64,000 nucleotides of DNA, taken from positions 1 through 64,000 of the forward strand of contig NGBS01001163.1 of NCBI GenBank assembly GCA_002245135.1, read 5' to 3'. This document shows, one piece after another, positions 11,931 to 21,000 of this stretch (position 1 is its first letter; each line of letters starts with the position of its first letter). Source of the stretch: Proteromonas lacertae (Eukaryota > Sar > Bigyra > Opalinata > Proteromonadidae). A program made the position numbers and the translations under genes. The notes beneath the pieces are model-generated. The model was given only the letters and a program-made list of their open reading frames with translations, searched no databases and was not told the DNA's origin.

Positions 11931-12908
11931 ATGATTCTATTTAGAATAAACCACTTTTCATTAATAGTATTTGGTTGCATTTTCTTATTATCATTTTTTA
12001 TAGCTTATAAATTAATTACAATAACAGATAACTTTAATTTAAAGTATATCTCTTATGTATCATCTAAACTTGAAAAAGATTGGATTAGTGTTCTTCAACT
12101 CAATAGACACAATTACTCTAAAAACTACTGCAATTTAATTTATCCATATACAAATAGATTAGAACTGCTAAATAGCAGTATATTTATGTGTAAAGAGTTG
12201 GAATATAACAAATGTAAAGGAGATGATTTGTCATATTTTTTATACAAAAATAAAAACGGAAATTTAATAAAAGAATATATCGAGCCATTATTTGGTATAC
12301 TAAGAAATACGTTTTCTATATGTAAAAAAGGTGAAAAGGGAAATATATTATCTAAAGATTATCTATTACCTTCATATATCTTTGCACTACATAAGCCTAT
12401 AGTTTATATAGATGCAGGTGCATCATCATTTTATGAAGGATATGGAGGATCAAGTCAAAGTTATTTTTATAATTTCTATAAAAAATATCCTTCCATAAGA
12501 TATTGCAAGTGGTTGTTATGGGAAGCAAGCAAAAAGAATATGACTAAAATCATGAAAGAAATACCAAATAATATTGCTATGAAGTACAACTATTATAATA
12601 GACCTATAAAAACAAATAAGTCATTATATGATAATCCTCTTCTCCATATAAAGAATTATCAACAAAAAGCCTACATAATATTTAAACTTGATGTTGATAG
12701 TCCATCTGTTGAAATTCCTATATTTAATCATTTATTAAAATATGATGACATTATTCCACATGAATTTTATTTTGAGTATCACTTCTTTGAACCATATATG
12801 ATGAAATGGTGGAAGAAAAGAGTTGATAGAAACTGTTCCTTATATTGTGCAACAATGAAATTTTTACATCTAAGAAAAAAAGGGATTAGATCACATGCAT
12901 GGGTATAA
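11931..12908 (+). CDS. FkbM/methyltransferase-like membrane-anchored protein
   Basis: This 325-residue protein has an N-terminal anchor (about residues 8-32) and a lumenal domain. Near residue 160 it reads VYIDAGASSFYEG, a glycine-rich loop like the SAM-binding motif of FkbM-type methyltransferases. Later come LLWEAS, FKLDVDSPSVEIPIF and a C-terminal GIRSHAWV. From memory, this set (D-G-A-S-x-F, FKLDxDxPxxEIPI, GIRxHxW) is shared by uncharacterised proteins of algae and oomycetes; I cannot confirm that here. The catalytic role is unproven: FkbM homology would mean O-methylation of a sugar, which fits the neighbours. It faces the GT10-like gene tail to tail with 28 bp between stops. Confidence 0.55.
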   Translation: MILFRINHFSLIVFGCIFLLSFFIAYKLITITDNFNLKYISYVSSKLEKDWISVLQLNRHNYSKNYCNLIYPYTNRLELLNSSIFMCKELEYNKCKGDDLSYFLYKNKNGNLIKEYIEPLFGILRNTFSICKKGEKGNILSKDYLLPSYIFALHKPIVYIDAGASSFYEGYGGSSQSYFYNFYKKYPSIRYCKWLLWEASKKNMTKIMKEIPNNIAMKYNYYNRPIKTNKSLYDNPLLHIKNYQQKAYIIFKLDVDSPSVEIPIFNHLLKYDDIIPHEFYFEYHFFEPYMMKWWKKRVDRNCSLYCATMKFLHLRKKGIRSHAWV

Positions 12909-12936
12909 TTATTGTTATTAAGTAAAAATTATATCT

Positions 12937-13650
12937 TTAAAATGGTTTAATAATTAGTGCTCCTTCATATTTTGTTCCCTTTTTCCATGATATAATAGAA
13001 TTTTCAATGGCTAAACAGAATTTATATTTCTTTAGCAACTCCAGTTTGTTAGCTTTTGATATATTATTAGGCCATTCTTTATTATTCATATCAATACCAT
13101 AAGAATCCACTTCGTACTTTTTCATAATTTCTTTTACTATATACTGTCTATTTGCATAATGAGCTCTTTGAATATATATAATACTATTCTTTCTTTCCAT
13201 AAAAGAATTAATATTTTTGAAATTATTCTTTGATTTATATATAAAACTTGTTATATTTTCGTATCTTGATATTGGTAAATGCCACTTATTAACAAATAAT
13301 CTATAGTCAACTGCTAAATGATAATATTTATTCTTGCCTTCTCCTATTTTTTTCATAAATGTTACTTGACTTAGTTTTTCTGCTGTCATAACTATGTTAT
13401 AACTTTTATTTGGAAATAAAGGAAATGGTCTATTTCCATTATAAATTGATGCTTGATATTTATATTTTTTCTTCTTCGAGAAAAGACATTCATACTTTAT
13501 ATTTTTATAAGAACAAATAATTGATTTATGAGGTAGAGTATAATAATTTTCAAATGAATTTCCAATTTGAATATATACATTTTTATCTATGTAATATAAA
13601 CAACATATACAACATATCATAGGAAATAAAACAAAAAAATAATTTATCAT
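12937..13650 (-). CDS. GT10-like (alpha-1,3-fucosyltransferase type) protein, C-terminally truncated
   Basis: This 237-residue protein begins with an anchor (MINYFFVLFPMICCICCLYY). Residues 150-220 show the GT10 pattern: a stretch of aromatic and basic residues, NRQYIVKEIMKKYEVDSYGI, then LLKKYKFCLAIENS. In GT10 enzymes ENS is followed closely by DYVTEK and about 60-100 more residues including the nucleotide-binding end. Here those are missing and the frame stops 20 residues after ENS, next to a convergent gene. It is therefore probably inactive or has lost its tail. Its ATG overlaps the stop of the upstream methyltransferase gene by one base (TAATG), unusual for a nuclear gene. Confidence 0.6.
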   Translation of the reverse strand: MINYFFVLFPMICCICCLYYIDKNVYIQIGNSFENYYTLPHKSIICSYKNIKYECLFSKKKKYKYQASIYNGNRPFPLFPNKSYNIVMTAEKLSQVTFMKKIGEGKNKYYHLAVDYRLFVNKWHLPISRYENITSFIYKSKNNFKNINSFMERKNSIIYIQRAHYANRQYIVKEIMKKYEVDSYGIDMNNKEWPNNISKANKLELLKKYKFCLAIENSIISWKKGTKYEGALIIKPF

Positions 13651-14489
13651 TACATTAATATGATATTTTTAGTCTTTTTCCAATACACACCTCTTATCTT
13701 CTCACCCTTTTTGTGATATACGTTAATAATTTTGTCATTTATATTATATTTCTTTCTATAATCATTTATTGCTTCTTTACAAGACAACCAACCGAAATAA
13801 TCATCAACTATAATATATCCACCCACACTCAGTTTAGGATATAAAGCAGTTATTGCTTGAATTGTACTAATATATGTATCACCATCTAACCTAATTACTG
13901 AAAAAGACTTTGATGGTATGTTATGTAATGTTTCATTAAAATATCCTTTTACAATCACTGTACCATTTTCTAAATTTAGTTTTTTTAACATAGTATATAC
14001 ATTTTCTACTGGATTATTATTTAAAATATTCAGCTTTGATGCAGTTTTATCTTGAGAATATTTCGAATTGGGCATAGGTGGTATACCTGAAAATGAATCG
14101 CACATATACACTATTTTTTTCTTTTGATTATATATATTAAGAACACTTCTTGCAAACATCATAGCACCACCTCTCCAACAACCAGCTTCAATTATATCAC
14201 CATTAATATTTTGGTTTATAACACTTTCAATTAGAAACTGTAAATTGTTTAATCTTCTCATTCCAACCATTGTTAGTGCTTTTCCATCTGGCCAAGAGCT
14301 GCCATCGATTATCCATGGTCCATCTTCATAAATGGAATTTAGTATTACTTTTTTCATAAGTTCAATATATTCAATTTTTATCTCATTATATAATTTACTC
14401 ATACTATTTGACTTAACAATTTCTATAATAGAATTACTTATTAATAATATAAATAGACATATCAACAAAACACTAATAACTAACTTCAT
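13650..14489 (-). CDS. TylF/MycF-type SAM-dependent O-methyltransferase
   Basis: This 279-residue protein has an N-terminal membrane anchor (about residues 4-26) followed by a complete macrocin-O-methyltransferase (TylF, PF05711) domain. Motifs include GNIIEAGCWRGG-like DIIEAGCWRGGAM (SAM-binding), MCDSFSGIPP, IRLDGDTYIST and GGYIIVDDYFGW followed by C-x-x-A-x-x-DY. The two acidic motifs DGD and DD bind the metal in the bacterial enzymes, which methylate sugar hydroxyls, so it probably methylates a glycan in a membrane compartment. It is divergently arranged with the GT61 gene, with only 21 bp between the two ATG codons, leaving almost no room for separate promoters. Confidence 0.85.
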   Translation of the reverse strand: MKLVISVLLICLFILLISNSIIEIVKSNSMSKLYNEIKIEYIELMKKVILNSIYEDGPWIIDGSSWPDGKALTMVGMRRLNNLQFLIESVINQNINGDIIEAGCWRGGAMMFARSVLNIYNQKKKIVYMCDSFSGIPPMPNSKYSQDKTASKLNILNNNPVENVYTMLKKLNLENGTVIVKGYFNETLHNIPSKSFSVIRLDGDTYISTIQAITALYPKLSVGGYIIVDDYFGWLSCKEAINDYRKKYNINDKIINVYHKKGEKIRGVYWKKTKNIILM

Positions 14490-14510
14490 TTTCTAACATT
14501 AACAGTAGAA

Positions 14511-15635
14511 ATGAATATAGCAGTTCATATACTCATTGTAATAGTTATGATGTTTATGACTAATATTATTCATTACTATTACTCATTTAGAAATATATTT
14601 ATCTGTAAAAATATATCCAAAATGAACTATTCTCATCTTAAAACTAATAAGATATTTACTTATTATTATCATAAAAGGTCAAAAGTAAATCATATATCTT
14701 TTCTTTTAAGCACAACAACTAACATACATATTATAGATAATAGTGATAAAGATAATTATACTTTGAATATATTGAAAAATGTATTTATTACAAGTAAAGT
14801 TATTATTTATAAATGCAATATTCTATTATTTAATGGTCAGTGTAAAGATAATAAGTGGTATGATAATAACATTAAAGAAAATGAAATCGTTTCAGATGTA
14901 AAATATGGAATTAATCTTATTAATTGGCATAGTGATGGAGTTTTTCATGGTACAGTGGAGGGACTAACTAGAATAGTTCCATATTTACATTTTCTTCAAA
15001 AAAATCAATACATATATATATTTATATCTTATCCAAGATACAAGCAGAATACTGCTAAAAATTTGTTAATTCTATTAGGTATTTCAAAACATAGAATTCT
15101 ATATGGTAATTATTTTGTAAGTTATTTATATGTGCCTTTACCATTCTATTGTGTAGAATCATCAACTCCTTTAGTTGTAAAATTTAATGAAATTTTAAGA
15201 AAAAGAATGAAATTAAAAATATGCAGAATTATAGACTATAATTTTATTTTAATTATTCAAAGAACAAAAAATAGAATATTACATAATATTAGACTACTTA
15301 CAAGAGAATTTTTAAAAAATTTCAATTATTCTATTATTATATATAACGACAATTACACTAATTTGAATGATATATACTGTTGGTTTACATATGCAAAAAT
15401 TATTATTGGATATCATGGATCTGGCCTGACTAATATATACTTTTCCAAAGAAAACACAACTATAATAGAAATATCACCATCTCATCCAATTTATGCTTTT
15501 GCTAAGATAGGATGCCAATTAGGATTTAAATATTATATATATAAGTTATGCTATAATAAATTATATGTAAATCGCATTATCTTTAATATTACATCTTTTA
15601 TAAACTCTTTAAAATACAACAGTATAATGAAATAA
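14511..15635 (+). CDS. GT61-family glycosyltransferase (DUF563), type II membrane
   Basis: This 374-residue protein has a membrane anchor at residues 4-24 and a GT61 (PF04577) domain. The family's C-terminal signature is clear: ILIIQRTKNRILHN, then a segment ending in IIIGYHGSGLTNIYFS, then TTIIEISPSHP (family form R...N, HGAGL-N-F, V-E-P). Eukaryotic GT61 members include O-GlcNAc, xylosyl and arabinosyl transferases acting in the ER or Golgi; the sugar here cannot be told from sequence. The frame is intact. The first ATG is used because it begins the anchor and lies 21 bp from the divergent neighbour's start. Confidence 0.85.
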   Translation: MNIAVHILIVIVMMFMTNIIHYYYSFRNIFICKNISKMNYSHLKTNKIFTYYYHKRSKVNHISFLLSTTTNIHIIDNSDKDNYTLNILKNVFITSKVIIYKCNILLFNGQCKDNKWYDNNIKENEIVSDVKYGINLINWHSDGVFHGTVEGLTRIVPYLHFLQKNQYIYIFISYPRYKQNTAKNLLILLGISKHRILYGNYFVSYLYVPLPFYCVESSTPLVVKFNEILRKRMKLKICRIIDYNFILIIQRTKNRILHNIRLLTREFLKNFNYSIIIYNDNYTNLNDIYCWFTYAKIIIGYHGSGLTNIYFSKENTTIIEISPSHPIYAFAKIGCQLGFKYYIYKLCYNKLYVNRIIFNITSFINSLKYNSIMK

Positions 15636-15688
15636 TAAATGTATAACAATTTTCAACTATATAATTATATTACTTTAAATATATATAA

Positions 15689-15757
15689 CAATATATCTAC
15701 GCTTAAATATCCACCTTTAAAAATTCTTTCTTTGATGTGAAATAATGTAATATTCAT
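15689..15757 (-). pseudogene. Fragment of an acyltransferase N-terminus (fifth copy)
   Basis: Read leftward from ATG at about 15757 this gives MNITLFHIKERIFKGG and then YLSVDIL, which is the LFHINE...FKGGYLGVDIL segment of acyltransferase copy 1 with a few changes. At DNA level the match to about 1600-1665 is also obvious. Nothing else of the gene is present. It shows that further copies were once in this block or were duplicated into it. Confidence 0.7.
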
Positions 15758-15771
15758 CTATGAATATGGGT

Positions 15772-16425
15772 TTATATATTAGCCATTTTAATTTTACCAT
15801 TAATAATCTTCCATTTACTATGATTGACTTTTCCGCTTGTATTAGCATAGTGAATAAAAGATTTAGGCATATGTAATGGATTTATATACCAATCAGAATG
15901 AAGAACAGAGTAAGGAGGAAGTGACCGAAACATTTTACCCTTAAATCTTATAAATATATTACTACTTCTCCTAATTTGAAATATAGTGTCAATGCTAGCT
16001 TCTACTAGTGAATAGTATTTATTTTTCCAAAAAATTTCATAATGTGTTTTAGATACTATTTGATTTTGATCTTTATAATGAAAATTATATAGAGGATAAT
16101 AATTTGGTAAATTACTAACCACCATTGAAGGACCAATTACATCTATTCCTTTACAGCTATTAAGAATGTATATATAATAATCCAATATATCAGTAGGAGT
16201 ATACAACAGACACATATCTGGATCAGTTACAATGTAATAATTATAAGATTTATTTTCTGTAATATTTTTAATTACATATGGCAATTCATTATCTACCATT
16301 TTCTTCCAATCCAATGTCTTTAATTCTATATAATTTATCTTTTTCTGTTCCATTAAACAATGTAAGTATTTTTGAGTAGGAACATATGTTGTGTAATGAT
16401 GTAACACATACTTGGTAAGGAAGGT
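15772..16425 (-). pseudogene. Glycosyltransferase-like protein, N-terminus cut off
   Basis: About 218 codons are open from a stop at 16426-16428 with no ATG at the left end, so the protein lacks its start. The visible part reads YYIVTDPDMCLLY (a DxD-like acidic motif after a beta strand), IDVIGPSMVVSNLP, YSLVEASIDTIFQIRR and PPYSVLHSDWYINP, ending in KVNHSKW. The layout (DPD, then 'GP', then 'HxDW') is that of a GT-A glycosyltransferase, but I cannot place the family. The gene is cut within a few bases of the start of the GC-richer fragment at 16.43 kb, so the truncation probably marks a breakpoint. Confidence 0.55.
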
Positions 16426-16430
16426 TCATT

Positions 16431-16985
16431 GAAAAGGAACTTTCATTTGATCATCATCCAGGGTTGTTGAATCTCTTGGAGTTTATCCAACACACATCGA
16501 CTATTGAGGACCATTGAAGTTAGCAAATATACAGATTGCTCTTGTTCCATTACCTAGCATCATACCGAATTTGCAATGAATTGAATTGTCATACTCAGTC
16601 GCGATACGATCGGTAGGATTAGGAACAACCCAGTTACTTATCTTCTTATCAAGATGAATGAGATTCATTGACCTTGGTTAATTGTAACGGTGAACAGAAA
16701 CTATTGACATTCCCTGTATTGAATCCATCGATCTTGGTTCTGATAACAGCTGCATTGTTGATCGCTGTATCGATCAGTCCTTTACGAGTGTTGTTAAAGA
16801 AGCCATCCAAGTTCCTTAGGAGGTTGTCTTCCTCAGTCCTTCTAGCCACGCCACAGGTTGCATTCACATCGTTGATACTTAGAGAATCTACTTTGATCTT
16901 GATTGCATCGGTGTTGGCCTTTGTTGTATCAATGAAGTTACCACGGCCTTCAGTACAGAGCTGGTAAATACTCTATCACATCATT
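16431..16985 (-). other. GC-richer island with decayed coding fragments, unidentified
   Basis: Base composition changes sharply here: balanced G/C with motifs such as GATCGATC and CGCGAT, unlike either side. The leftward strand has two adjoining open pieces. One (about 16649-16967) reads GNFIDTTKANTDAIKIKVD, NATCGVARRTEEDNLLRNLD and IRTKIDGFNTGNVNSFC. The other (about 16500-16665) reads ISNWVVPNPTDRIATEYDN and LGNGTRAICIFANFNGPQ. They look like consecutive parts of one protein joined by a frame change, with Cys residues and NxT/NxS sites as in an extracellular protein. I do not recognise the family. It may be a foreign insert or a displaced host gene. Confidence 0.45.
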
Positions 16986-17111
16986 TCAGAAAAAGATTTG
17001 AATATAATTTTACAATATCAGCTTCAAATTTAGAAGGTAAATTTTCTGAATTTGAAGAAAATGCAAAAAATAAGATATAATGATGATATATAAAAAATAA
17101 TTATGAAATAA

Positions 17112-17596
17112 TTATATTTTCCAATTACTTCTCACCAAATTCTCAAACTCTTCATCACTTTTAAAGGTAATACTTATTTTCAAATAATAATCTACAAACT
17201 CATTCATACTTATAAATCCATCTTTCATTGTAGATTTAAAATAATTGGCAAATTCATCTCTTGTTGGATGACTATCACCATTATATAAAGGCAAAATATC
17301 TTTAATTTGTAATTCACTTTGATTTTCTTTATCTAACATATGGAATATATCCATTATAACATTATAACATTCCATTCTATTATCCTTCATAGTTTTCTTA
17401 ATTTCATCTCTAATGTTCTTCAATTTTGCATATTTTTCTTCTACTTTAACATCTATTCTTTTATCTAATTCTAGGTATTGTCTTTTTAATGTATTAATTA
17501 GACGTTCTGCTTCAAACCTTTCTACTTTCAGCTTTATACTATGTTTCTTTAAATCATCAATTCTAAAAGTAATTACTTTAATGTTTTTTTTATCAT
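17112..17596 (-). CDS. EF-hand protein resembling the C-terminal half of calcyphosin
   Basis: The last 90 residues read MLDKENQSELQIKDILPLYN, then a region ending in KDGFISMNEFVDYYLKIS and FENLVRSNWKI. The order 'DK.....I.DI...YN.....HP', 'DG.I...EF..YY...S' and a final 'R..W' matches the C-terminal lobe of calcyphosin-type EF-hand proteins. The first loop lacks most Ca-ligating Asp/Gly residues and the second is partial, so Ca2+ binding is probably weak. Upstream is a charged helical stretch (about 17424-17575). An ATG at 17594-17596 is joined to it only if one base is added to the A run opposite 17584-17591. It starts just downstream of the NTPase gene tail on the same strand. Confidence 0.55.
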
Positions 17597-17610
17597 TTTA
17601 TATATTCCAC

Positions 17611-18080
17611 CTAATTATTTTTGTCTTTTATCAATTCTTGTAAAAATTCTGTGTATGCTCTAATTTTTCTATCTTTACATTCATCACATTGAACAATTTT
17701 TCTATGACTTATAAAGAAGAAGGCAAATTTATTGTATCCTTTTAAATTTTGTATAAATTTTGAAGAATCATTGTCATCTGAGGTGCATAACTATGTTTAG
17801 CAGCAATTGTAATTTGGATACCTCAAGGTCCTAGTAATGCTTCAATATCTGGGAATGAAGGATTATAACTTAAAGGAGCAAATGGAATTATATTGTCATT
17901 AAATGTATATTGTTTAATTATCTTTTCCAATTCATCAGCACTTTGTGGATTAATAACAGTTACTTCTTTATTTAAAATTTTATCTAAATCAATGAAAGGT
18001 GTATAATCTTTTGCATCTTTTTTTAATCTGGTTTTCCATCTTCAATAATGATATGTTCTTTTATAACCTTTTTCATTTCA
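17611..18080 (-). pseudogene. Decayed C-terminal tail of the SPRY/NTPase gene
   Basis: Beyond the stop at 18081 the same protein can be followed through several frame changes: an EHIIIEDGKPD piece, then after a run of seven A, FIDLDKILNKEVTVI and PFAPLSYNPSFPDIEALLGP, an in-frame TGA, GIQITIAAKHSYAPQ, and a last piece ending RAYTEFLQELIKDKNN with a stop at 17611-17613. The order 'P..PD....L....IQ.T.A.KH' is like the C-terminal region of Crinkler/RHS-type proteins ('FPA.D......LFQMT.S..H'). So this is one gene tail, broken at least four times or poorly sequenced. Confidence 0.5.
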
Positions 18081-21000
18081 TTAACTATAAAGTACTTTAT
18101 ATACCATGTCTCTAACCGTTTTAGATATAAATCTAAGCTTACCAGATTTAGTAACATCATTTTCATCTGTTTCATATATTACTATACTGTCATATTTTGT
18201 CTTTGATAGAGGAGATTTAGTTATACCTTTCATCATCTCCGTAATTAGTGTTTCATTTACATCTGATAATAATCTTTCCATATTTACTTTATTAGCTTCA
18301 CTGTAATTATCTATAATACCTCCATAATATTCATAATTATCAAGATATAATTTTATTTTTGCTGATAATTCTTCTACACTAACTCTTAATCCTTTTTTTA
18401 TAGATTTATACTTTGTGAATGTATTTTTGTTTTGAGTATTTAATTCTGAAGCTGTCATTACTACTACTTCTTCTATTTCTTCTTGTGTAAATGGAGGTAT
18501 ATACATCACCAATGGACATCTTTTACTTTCAAATGTTTTACATATTTCATCAGATGGATTAGCTAACATTATTATCATTTTTGCATCAGCATAATCATCT
18601 TCACCTACAGCTAATCCATCAACAATAGCAATATATGGTTTATCATCACTAATTATACTACGATGTTCAAATTGTACTTCTTTGTATTCCAAATATACAT
18701 TAAACATTCCTTGTAGTTCTATTTTAAGTTTATCCTTGAGAATATCAGCTAATGTAGTTTTACCTATTTTAGCATGACCAAGTATTAAATAATTTCTTTG
18801 ATAGTTAAAACTAAAATTATCTTTACAAATTATATTCAACATTTTATCAAAACAATTTCTCATTAAATCAACCCCATACTTTCCTACATGCACATAAAAA
18901 TCTTCTTCTGGTGTTTCTTCAACTGGGGGTTCTTCTGCTGGAGCTTCTTCTACTGGAGCTTTTTCTGCTACTGTTGTTGCTGCTGCTGCTGTTGTTGTTG
19001 CTGTTGTTATTGTTGCTGCTGCTGCTACTGTTGTTGTTGCTACTGCTGCTGTTGTTGCTGCTGCTGCTACTGTTGGAGCTTCTTCTGGAGCTTTTTCACC
19101 TAGTGGTGCTGAAGAAGCAGCACCAGTTAATATTGTATCTGGTGGTGCTGTAATTATTGATTCTTCTGGTGATGGTGATTCTATTGATATTAATAAAGGA
19201 GACAATTCTGTTTGTTTGTATTTTATTCCACAATACATAAAATCTCCACTTTTAATTTCGCTGTAATCCTATTTCATTATAAATGTATATAATATATTTA
19301 TACTTTTATAGATTCTTCAATTTCTTTTTTATACTTTTCTATATTAATAATTTCATCATTTAATAAGACTTTTATAAATATCCCATTTACAATTAGATCA
19401 AAGAAATTATCCTCATCCAATATAAAATAAACTAAATTCAATGCATCTTCTTTACAATAAATACATACTTCTTTTTCAGGATTTAATCTGAAATATTGAT
19501 ATTGATCATCACTATTTTCAACTTCTGTATAATCTTCATCATCATATCCTTCATCATCATATCCTTCAACATTATTTTTTTCAACATCAGTTTCGTTAAT
19601 ATTATTTACTTCACTACCTATATCTTCTTTCATCTTAATATTATCAATACTCAAATCATATGCTACTAATTGCTTCAATGCAAGTCTTTTCGTATTAAAA
19701 TCAGTAGAATCGGAAGTATATTCATTTTCCACTGCTGTATAATCCTTTCTACTCATAGGTGGATAGAATTTACAATTAATATAACTCTTAACTGAATTTG
19801 AAACAAACACTAATTGTTCTTTTGGTTCTAATATCATATGACCTAATAAATCATCCATTTTTAATTCAAAATCATATTTTAATATGATGTTGGATAAAGG
19901 ATGATTTTTTAAATTGTCTTTACTTTGATATTCTTTTTCAAACTGTTTATAACCAATTGTACCTATTACTTCTTCAATCAACTTCACGTAATAATTCCAA
20001 TAATCACATTCTTTACCATAATTTTCTTTATATAGATAGTGGTAATATATCTGTCGAGGAATATTACCATATCTTTCACATATTTTTTTAAATTCATCAC
20101 CATCAACACTAACATTAAAACCACTACAATATTTAAACCACTCCTTGATTTCTATATCCTTTAAAGAATCTAAATATATTTTTCTTGATATATATGTTTT
20201 TATGTATTTATCATAGTTTTTATGAAATGGTGAACTAATTGAGATGATTTTGTTACTATTATCGAACTGTAGATTGAAAGTATCAACTATTATTATAGAA
20301 TCAGTAATATCTTCCACAGCAATTTTAACTCTGAAAATGTAACCATATTTTAATAAATATATTTTCTTTTCATTAGGATTTCCATTTCTCTTTCCTTTTA
20401 CTATGTAAACATCTTTAAACTGTTTATCATTTCTTCTCCATGCATTATTTAAAACCTTATTATTTATATCTTTATATAAATCCTTTATAAAGTATAGTAA
20501 TACATAAATAAACGATGTTTTACCAATACCTGGTTGACCTATTACTACTACAAAGGTAAATTTTTCAATAAGTTTAACAATATCTTTAAACATTGTGTAA
20601 TAATCATCTCTAATGAAAATTTCATTCTTAGGGAACTGGAAAACACTTTTCTCTGATAATACAAACTGTAAATAATCCTTTTTTGAACAGGTAAAACATC
20701 ATGACCATTCTCATCTAGTTTATTATGTTTAACAATATGCAAACTATTCACTATTTTAACGAAACTATCTGATAAACCTAGATTTATATCTTCATCACCA
20801 TAACAGTTTAAGAATATCATTAAATCTGTAATATCACTTTCATCTATGTATTCCTTTTGATACTCTTCTAAAGAAAATCTAGATTCTATAATATCTTTTA
20901 TTGGAGTAATATCAATGTTTGCTCCATTAAGATATTCCAATAACTGTCGAACATAATACTTTTCATAATTATACATTCCATAAATATTATTTGGCGTATT

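Noticed and set aside
1-16430. Simple bacterial contamination of the assembly.
   Set aside because: GT92, GT61 and GT10-type enzymes with single N-terminal anchors are eukaryote- or virus-like, and the block is contiguous with host genes. It cannot be fully excluded without reads over 16.43 kb.
18888-19153. Plus-strand poly-Cys and poly-Leu proteins.
   Set aside because: They are translations of the GCT/GTT microsatellite opposite the Ala/Thr linker of the NTPase gene.
19298-20593. A free-standing short NTPase gene, and a second one at 18081-19238.
   Set aside because: An in-phase intron and a one-base A-run break link both to the SPRY-domain gene upstream; none has its own convincing start.
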